Assembly: GCA_029255685.2 (NCBI GenBank) | Contig: CM055312.2 | Span: 13,044,649-13,108,648 of the forward strand | DNA length: 64,000 bases | Direction: 5' to 3' | Origin: Silene conica | Lineage: Eukaryota; Streptophyta; Magnoliopsida; Caryophyllales; Caryophyllaceae | In this document: in pieces, positions 58,206 to 64,000 of the stretch | Position numbering within the stretch: the first letter of the stretch is position 1 | Layout: each line of letters opens with the position of its first letter | Translations under genes and position numbers: made by a program | Notes under the pieces: model-generated | Databases searched by the model: none | What the model was told of the DNA's origin: nothing | Seen by the model: the letters and a program-made list of their open reading frames with translations, nothing else

Positions 58206-59807
58206 TGATGCGTGTCTATTTTATGATGTTTTACATCTATTTTTACACGCATTTTGTCGCTCATTTACTATGTTTTAGCATTTATTTCCCAACAATTGTC
58301 TACTTTCGTATTTTTATGCTCTTTTGCAGATTTATGAGGAAAAGGGACGATTTTATACCAAATTTATGCCCTCGGGATTTTTTATGACTAAGGACAAGAA
58401 GGAACGAAGCCTAGCGCACATTTCAAGGCCTGAAGATAGCTTTAACAAGCAAAGAATCGATCCACGACATTGCAGCCTGTTTCAAATGGCTATATCTCGA
58501 GTTCCAGAGCTGATAATGGAGTGATTCTAGTTGGAGGTGAAAGCTTATCCTCTTAGCTTTCCAAAGCCGCAAGAATCGCTTGATTACGATGAGTAACGAA
58601 GAAATGACAGCTGTTTTAAGATCGACGCGCGCTGTAGTCCCGATAGGAGGTCGACCGACCTACTAATTGGGTCGACCGACCTCAGCACAGACCCAGAAGT
58701 TTCCGCGAAGCCCATTAAAGTGTTTAGGTCATTAGAAAACTCTTTATTTCCGCCTATTTAAGCTAAATTACGTGATTAGGGTTTGTCATTCAGTTTTACC
58801 TATCAAATCTCACATCTAGTTTTAGTTTTAATCTTTCCATAATCACCAAACACTTTTCTTTAGTTTTATATATTGTTCATCATCAATCTTTCAACATTAA
58901 TCACTAAAGCTTGTTCTTTTCCGCCTTAATCCTTATTTCCGGTAATTCCTCTCTTAATTTATGTTTTATTATTGTTAGTTTATAATTATTGCATACGGTT
59001 AAGTTAGAATCCCAAGCCTTTATTATTATTGCATGTTTAGATTGATGTTCTTTATAATTTCCATGTTTATTCCTATTTTTATTATTGTTTCAATAGTTAT
59101 GAGTAGCTAATTTCATATGTTAGGATGTAGGGAGTAAATATGCAAAGGTAGTATAAATTCCGAATCGACATGTTGCAGGGTGGAGGTCGGCCGACCGGGC
59201 TAGCAGGTCGGTCGACCGACACGCGTATGTATTTTGTTTCGCTTTAATTTGTAGACTATAATAACCTACAATGAGACCAAAAGGAGACTTGTAGGATGTT
59301 AGTAATGACCTACCCAAGATTGAGAGATATGGGAAGGGCATTGGTTTACTTCTTAAGACGGCTAGGTTACTTAAGACTGAAAGGTTTGTGACCTAGAATT
59401 TAGGAATCACCCTTATTGTTGACACCCAATAATTGTGAGACCTAGGAACTAATAGCATAGGCCGAAAGGAGCTATTAGGTAGCATAGACCTAAAGGATAT
59501 GTTACACCCCTTACGCGACTACAATACATGTTGACTTAGGATTTATATTATCTTAGCTGTTTATTACCCAAACATCCTAGCATCTCTTTTATTATAGTTT
59601 TATTCTCATCTTTATTTACTTGTTTTACCTTCATCTTAGATTTAGTAACAACCAATCAAAACACCCCTCTCTATTGTTACTTGATAGATTAAAAATTAGC
59701 AAACATACTTAACCTTGTCTCTCTGTGGTTCGACCCTTACTATCACTATCTATAGTTTTAGTTTGATTTATAAATCTTATCTTTGACACCCACAACGACG
59801 GGTATCA
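58206..59807 (+). repeat. Element C 3' LTR
   Basis: 1602 bp, with the same palindrome pairs as the 5' LTR at 58649/58670 and 59185/59206. Confidence 0.95.
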
Positions 59808-59989
59808 GTTAATTAGAAAACAAAAACATTCAAACCAACCCAATTGTTACCTTAAGACTTATTTACTCTAGCAAACAATTCATTACCGGCTCCCTGTGGA
59901 TTTGATACCTTTCTTACCACTAGCTATTAGTTAGTAGTATCCTAAGGATTACTTTGATTTAGGGTGACGACTTTATCCTTATCACATAC

Positions 59990-61297
59990 AAAGCATAATT
60001 CTTCAACTCCGCATCAGTTAGGCTTAAATCTGCGAGTAAAATTTTATTTACTATTAAGATAATGCAAATAAAAGGACATACAAATATTTGTTTATAAGTA
60101 AAGGGATAAGAACGTAATCAACGTAAATATATAAGTAGGTGAGAAATGACCTGGTCTATTTGAGATGCGACGTTGACGATGCATGATATTATCTGAAAGT
60201 AGATGCCATGTTTTTTCCCATACGAATTATGGTCTTGACATAGTACCCATTAGTAACAAAGTTACAAAAAACCTTCTAAGATAGACACCGGAACCCCAAA
60301 AACTTGTTTCCTCAATAGCATATATATATTTTTTTATGATCACCAAGCAACCCTAAGGCATAATACGCTTCCCTGTAAGTAGGGTATACAACACGATCAA
60401 CTTTTCTAATATCCCCGTAGCATATAGGGCCCTTAACAGAGTTCAACATTCTACGCATGAAATACAACTCTCCACAATTAGGAGTAACATGTTGCAACCC
60501 GCCAATTGAAAATCAACGTTCTCTTAAGCTCCACTTGCGAATGTCTTTCTTTCATACAAACTTAGTAGGGAATTGACTAAATGTCAGTTATTTTGCTTCT
60601 TCTTCGCGTTTATTACACTCCATACAGTCTAAAAATTTAGACATACCAATTGTTGGACTGTCTAAAACTTCATCGAGTGGATCATCATCGTTAAAAACAA
60701 CACTTTGTTGATCCGGCAAGTGAAATTGCAATCGTTGAACAGCAGGTGTGTGAAAATGGATATTAAAAGAAAATATCCTCCATAAAGACTCACATGCAGA
60801 GATATACCTACAGTCATAAAACCTTCGTATTTCATCTGTTTGCCCAGGATTTTCATCGTTGCGTCGCCTGTAAGAGGATTGCATCGTTACTCGATCAATT
60901 CCTTTGTTTATGTACTTGAACAAATACTTAATAGACCTCGATTAATTGCACCATTCAGTATTGATATGAACTCAATATTTTAACAATAAATGTGCATTAT
61001 ATGGGACAACGAAACCATTATCAATAGTTTCCCCATTTTTCTCAAGCAAAACACCTTCTTTTCTTCTTCTATAAATAGGATACCCATCACCATTCACCAC
61101 CCACTGTTGTCCACTCGTTAGGTTTTTTAGGAAAATGCCGAGCATATTTATTACCAATCATACACAGAGAGTTTGGAAATCCTTCACCACATGGACCATG
61201 AATCTTAAAATCTGCTACAACACTATATAACTCAGGGTGTTCATTTGGGTGGAGTTCTGACTTCTGATATTTCCAAACAATAGCTTTTATAATACCC
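59990..61297 (-). pseudogene. Helitron RepHel, middle part (upstream of the helicase)
   Basis: Readable minus-strand pieces in protein order: HPNEHPELYSVVADFKIHGP (about 61250), GNKYARHFPK, then after a frame change DGYPIYRRRKEG, DNGFVVPYNAHLLLKY, LFKYINKGIDRVT, EIRRFYDCRYISACESLWRI, CNKREEEAK, HVTPNCGELYFMRRMLNSV, VVYPTYREAYYALGLLGD and finally LADLSLTDAELKNYALYELE. The last piece runs straight into 27272 once the retroelements are taken out. Stops stand where Gln codons are usual (before VHIN and before SRSIKY). The HUH nuclease part that should lie upstream is not found. Confidence 0.85.
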
Positions 61298-61597
61298 TGA
61301 GTTATTCATCTATATACATGCAGTAATTTATATTTAGTTGTTATGAAAATTATTTATTTGAAAATAGAAGTGAAAAAAACAGTGTCAAACCTTGGCACCA
61401 TAATATTTTGCTTTCCACCAAACAATTATGTCTTCATAATCTGATAAAACAACTGCTGTGTAGTAGCTAAATTTCTTTTCATTGTTGGGACTTCTTGATT
61501 TCTCAATTTTGCATACTCATTGCTTTCCTATAAGCACTTCTAATTCTTTGGGCATACAATTTTAGCCTATATATAATAACCGTCATGTTTAACATTT
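61298..61597 (-). other. Helitron stretch between RPA and RepHel pieces
   Basis: Short readable words (YYTAVVLSDYEDIIVWWKAK near 61440; IIKAIVWKYQKSEL near 61280) cannot be placed in a family. The HUH motif of Rep would be expected before this point and is not seen. Confidence 0.45.
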
Positions 61598-63312
61598 TCA
61601 TGTTAATGCTGAAGTAATATAATTGGCAAATAATGAATTGCTTACATTTTTCATTTTAGAAAGACATTCTGCCAACGTTGTATCGATGTATGCTTCTAGC
61701 TGAGTTTCAAACAACAACATTTTAGCACTGCTCTCCTCTTCATTTTCAAGATGTCTGTTGGTATGCTCATCATCTTTTATATGACACATTATCTGAAATC
61801 TATAGTAAAATAAATTGCTTAGTACATTTTGACATTTATTTTATAAGCAAAACGTCAAATTTGAATAAGAGATTTTGTGGCGTGAATAAACGTAGGTATA
61901 GGATCAGTCATTGCTTCATGATGTTGATTGCAACTTTTGTTTGAGCATCGTCATAGTTTATCATGCCTTGGTACTGCTTTCACGTGACATAAGTTGCAAG
62001 CATAGTAAAACCATTTGAAGCTTGAGTCTAACTTTGTTATTGTTGCAAGTACGCTAAAAACATCAGCCTGTATAAATAAATGAGATAATAAGATTGTTTT
62101 ATTTTGATTATGACTACTTTATATAAAAAAAATTCTGGAAAATTAGCACCTTTTTATTCATGTTTAACTCCTTGATTGTTGTAAAGATGAGTCTAGGACG
62201 TACAAAAATTTCTTGATCTTTTGTATTAGCTATACTTGTACCATCTGTTTTCTTGAATTCTAATACCTCCGGATTATCGGGATTGACATGAATACGGATT
62301 GCGGAAAATGATGTTTTAATATGAACCGTTCCTGAAATATAATAAACAATAAGTTTAGTATTAATGAGAGTACATACATTTAACATTTATGTCATTGTGT
62401 CATTATTTAATGTGAAAACAGAATCTTGTACTATTACTTAGCCGTCCATTCTGTTCGAATGACACATTGCAATGCTAGTATTAGTCTTTCTTTTGCACTG
62501 TTATAGACTTTATCAATCTGAACAATTTGTTTGACATAATCTCCAAAGATATATAATGACAATCTGTTATTGCGGCATTAAATCATCAATTATACAAAAT
62601 GTAAATAATGTATTTTTTTAATATAATAACTACTACAATACATTTAATATTAAACTTACTGTTTGTCAGTTAGGTCAACATGAGTTCATTCATGTCCTTG
62701 TTCAGATATTGCTATTGGATGTAACATCTCAAATTCCCCAATTATATCTGCACATTTACAATTTTTCACCAATTTTCATCTTAAGATTCATATATATGAC
62801 AATTTAAAAGTTAGAACAAAATATATAGGTATTACCTAGGTATGTATTTGGCTTAACATGCTCATCGATTATATCGAAAAAGCTAGTAAAGCTAAATCCA
62901 AACTTTGGTATCAAAATAACATATTTAAAACTTATTCTCCATATGTTTTTGGTAGCTGTCATATAGCCAACATTTTCTGAAACTGTAAATTTTTCCAACT
63001 TGTAAATGCATCCTTCTATCATTATATCCATAAACTTGTACATTAATGATTTTTTGATATTTGCTTGAATCATATGACCCTATAAAAACAATACACATAT
63101 CAATATATGAAAAAAAAGACGGAAAAACTAAGTCAGAAAAAAGTCGATGTACATACATGTTCATCAACCAATATCATTCCAGTTGCGTATATATCTTCCC
63201 TGTTCATGTGATTAACACGTTTCCATAAGCAAACAACTCTAACTTTCAGCTCCACATTGCAAATATTTTGTAAAAGTCTTGATATTTTCGTTGGGGTAAT
63301 TTTGTGTGCCAT
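61598..63312 (-). pseudogene. Helitron-borne RPA1-like gene (ssDNA-binding, OB folds)
   Basis: Replication protein A large-subunit-like genes are common passengers of plant Helitrons. Minus-strand pieces: MAHKITPTKISRLLQNICNV (ATG 63312) and VRVVCLWKRVNHMN with a GT donor near 63155. An AG acceptor at about 63080 leads to GHMIQANIKKSLMYKFMDIM and LEKFTVSENVGYMTATKNIW. Next come DIIGEFEMLHPIAI, a stop, THVDLTDK (about 62690); LSLYIFGDYVKQIV (about 62550); RIHVNPDNPEVLEFKK and RPRLIFTTIKELN (about 62290-62150). ADVFSVLATITKLDSS with WFYYACNLCHVKAVPR (about 62010) resembles the zinc-ribbon OB fold. The last piece is AKMLLFETQLEAYIDTTLAE (about 61700). Stops show decay. Exon borders are approximate. 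Confidence 0.75.
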
Positions 63313-63663
63313 TTTCCCGTTTTTAAAACAGATGTAGAAAAGTTTTGTGTGTTATGATAAGATTCTCAATAAATCTAATTACACTCCTAATCCTACGCAA
63401 GTCAAAGGAGGAAATCAAGCAAATTGATTTACTGCATTCACTTGTATTATTTACTTAACTTTTGTATAAAATATGCTATTGTTTATCTTAGGAAAAGAAT
63501 CATATAGCTGTGTATATATACCCACTTTGTATACTTGTAAAATTATCATAAAATAATATTGATCACTTTGTTTTTCTATATGAGTATCAGACAAAAGATC
63601 CTAAATCTTTCAGTTTTTTTTCTCTTACCTTTTTAGACTTCGTCTTCAACCTCGAGCATAGCT
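63313..63663 (-). other. Helitron 5' region, terminus not located
   Basis: AT-rich, non-coding, presumably RPA promoter and the 5' TC end of the Helitron. No convincing TC-CTATA-type end flanked by A was found. Confidence 0.4.
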
Positions 63664-64000
63664 ATGAATGCCATTACTGTACCCACTTCCACCGATGCCT
63701 CCCCATCCCTTCTCTTTGTTAATCTTTCTCAATGCATCATCTCTCTCACCCCAAATACCTATTCCCAATGGGCCTTTCATCAAACGCATCCTCCTTGGCC
63801 TTAACCTCTTCAAATTTCTTGACGGCTCTAATCCCGCTTCTTCTGTCACCATAACCGTAGACCACAAAGAACAACCAAACCCCGCATATGACTTCTGGTC
63901 TCGTTAAGACTAACTCCTCCTCGGGTCCCTAGTTGGTACTCTAGACTCCTCTATTGCCCCACTAGTGCTTGACACCACTACCTCCCGTGAAACATGAGAC
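63664..64000 (+). pseudogene. Ty1-copia gag N-terminal part, decayed, cut by window end
   Basis: The frame from ATG 63664 reads MNAITVPTSTDASPSLLFVN. A shift leads to LNLFKFLDGSNPASSVTITV and DHKEQPNPAYDFW. Stops in place of other residues then interrupt LLLGSLVGTLDSSIAPLVL. These are standard words of plant copia gag starts (DGSNPCPP, NPAYxxWxxQDQLLL). It is outside the Helitron or at its border and continues beyond the window. Confidence 0.8.

Larger units (their letters stand above)
52967..59807 (+). mobile_element. Gypsy-type LTR retroelement C (gag only), inserted in 3' LTR of A
   Basis: 6841 bp, target duplication GTTAA (52962-52966 and 59808-59812). LTRs 52967-54565 and 58206-59807, PBS 54568, leader hairpin 54631, gag-like ORFs 54716-56136, then 2 kb non-coding and a polypurine tract. 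There is no protease, reverse transcriptase or integrase. The gag is related to that of A (HHGFEEWYLC versus HHGFEKWFLC). Palindromes of the GGTCGACCGACC type recur throughout. Confidence 0.92.
27278..59984 (+). mobile_element. Gypsy-type LTR retroelement A (non-autonomous), host of three insertions
   Basis: TG...CA element with target duplication CATAC at 27273-27277 and 59985-59989. 5' LTR 27278-28370; PBS 28373; gag from 28493, resuming at 37860; protease to 39671; long 3' non-coding part; 3' LTR from 41900, in three pieces. Without elements B, D and C (and their duplications) its own length is about 7.0 kb. PBS and gag-protease type fit the Tat/Athila side of Ty3-gypsy. Reverse transcriptase, RNase H and integrase are absent, not merely broken, so it needed a helper. 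Confidence 0.9.
41900..59984 (+). repeat. Element A 3' LTR, in three pieces
   Basis: Pieces are 41900-42349, 52770-52966 and 59813-59984, separated by elements D and C. They join in the same order as the 5' LTR. In the first piece about 280 bp (5' LTR positions about 27620-27898) are missing at ACTGGAGGTTAATTACTG, removing the palindrome array. Differences from the 5' LTR are denser than those within the C or D LTR pairs, as expected for the older host. Confidence 0.9.
25308..63640 (-). mobile_element. Helitron (rolling-circle transposon), split by nested retroelements
   Basis: The element reads on the minus strand. Its 3' end is exact: CTAG at 25308-25311 (minus), with T as the next base outside, preceded by a GC-rich hairpin (separate entry). 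Coding parts in minus order are an RPA1-like gene (about 63312-61598), the middle of a RepHel protein (61297-59990) and its helicase end (27272-25559). A 32.7-kb retroelement stack (27278-59984) sits in the helicase. The 5' TC end was not found; it should lie between about 63313 and 63640, so the right border given is approximate. Helicase and RPA parts contain several stop codons and frameshifts, so this copy is dead. Confidence 0.85.

Overview
The window is nuclear DNA of a flowering plant, probably a eudicot with a repeat-rich genome. The evidence is GT/AG introns, a 15-exon SUVH4-type histone methyltransferase, a plant cytosolic HSP70 with its one intron, plant Helitron and Ty1-copia/Ty3-gypsy lineages, and MITEs. 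I cannot name the species.

The left part (1-25,300) is gene space. It opens with the tail of a Ty1-copia pol. Next is a broken thaumatin-like gene (minus) interrupted by what looks like a solo LTR. Then come an apparently intact SUVH4/KRYPTONITE-like H3K9 methyltransferase (minus, 4235-9561), a strictosidine-synthase-like gene (minus, 12463-13644), a cytosolic HSP70 (plus, 17028-19503) and a large alpha-crystallin-domain protein resembling Arabidopsis IDM2/IDM3 (minus, 22668-24185). The spaces between them hold MITEs and small tandem duplications.

The right part (25,308 to about 63,600) is one nested stack of mobile elements. The base is a minus-strand Helitron with a canonical 3' end (hairpin plus CTAG at 25308), a RepHel helicase and an RPA1-like gene. 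A gypsy-type element A (27278-59984, target duplication CATAC) split its helicase. Element A was itself hit three times. Element B (29402-37854, minus, duplication ATAGT) is in its gag, copia element D (42350-52764, duplication GACCT) is in its 3' LTR, and element C (52967-59807, duplication GTTAA) is also in its 3' LTR. Every target duplication is an exact 5-bp match, and removing A puts the helicase back in frame.

A, B and C look non-autonomous. None has reverse transcriptase; A keeps gag-protease, C only gag, and B has gag plus a protease joined directly to what looks like an integrase C-terminal tail. They nevertheless share RNA-like structures: a 28-nt leader hairpin with compensating base changes and a stem-loop just before the polypurine tract. 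A and C carry family-specific palindromes spaced exactly 21 bp apart, in LTRs, coding and non-coding parts alike; B and D carry comparable family-specific palindromes. This is the most unusual signal in the window.

The window ends inside a decayed Ty1-copia gag (63664-64000). All coordinates were read by eye; exon borders were chosen by GT/AG, frame continuity and family resemblance.
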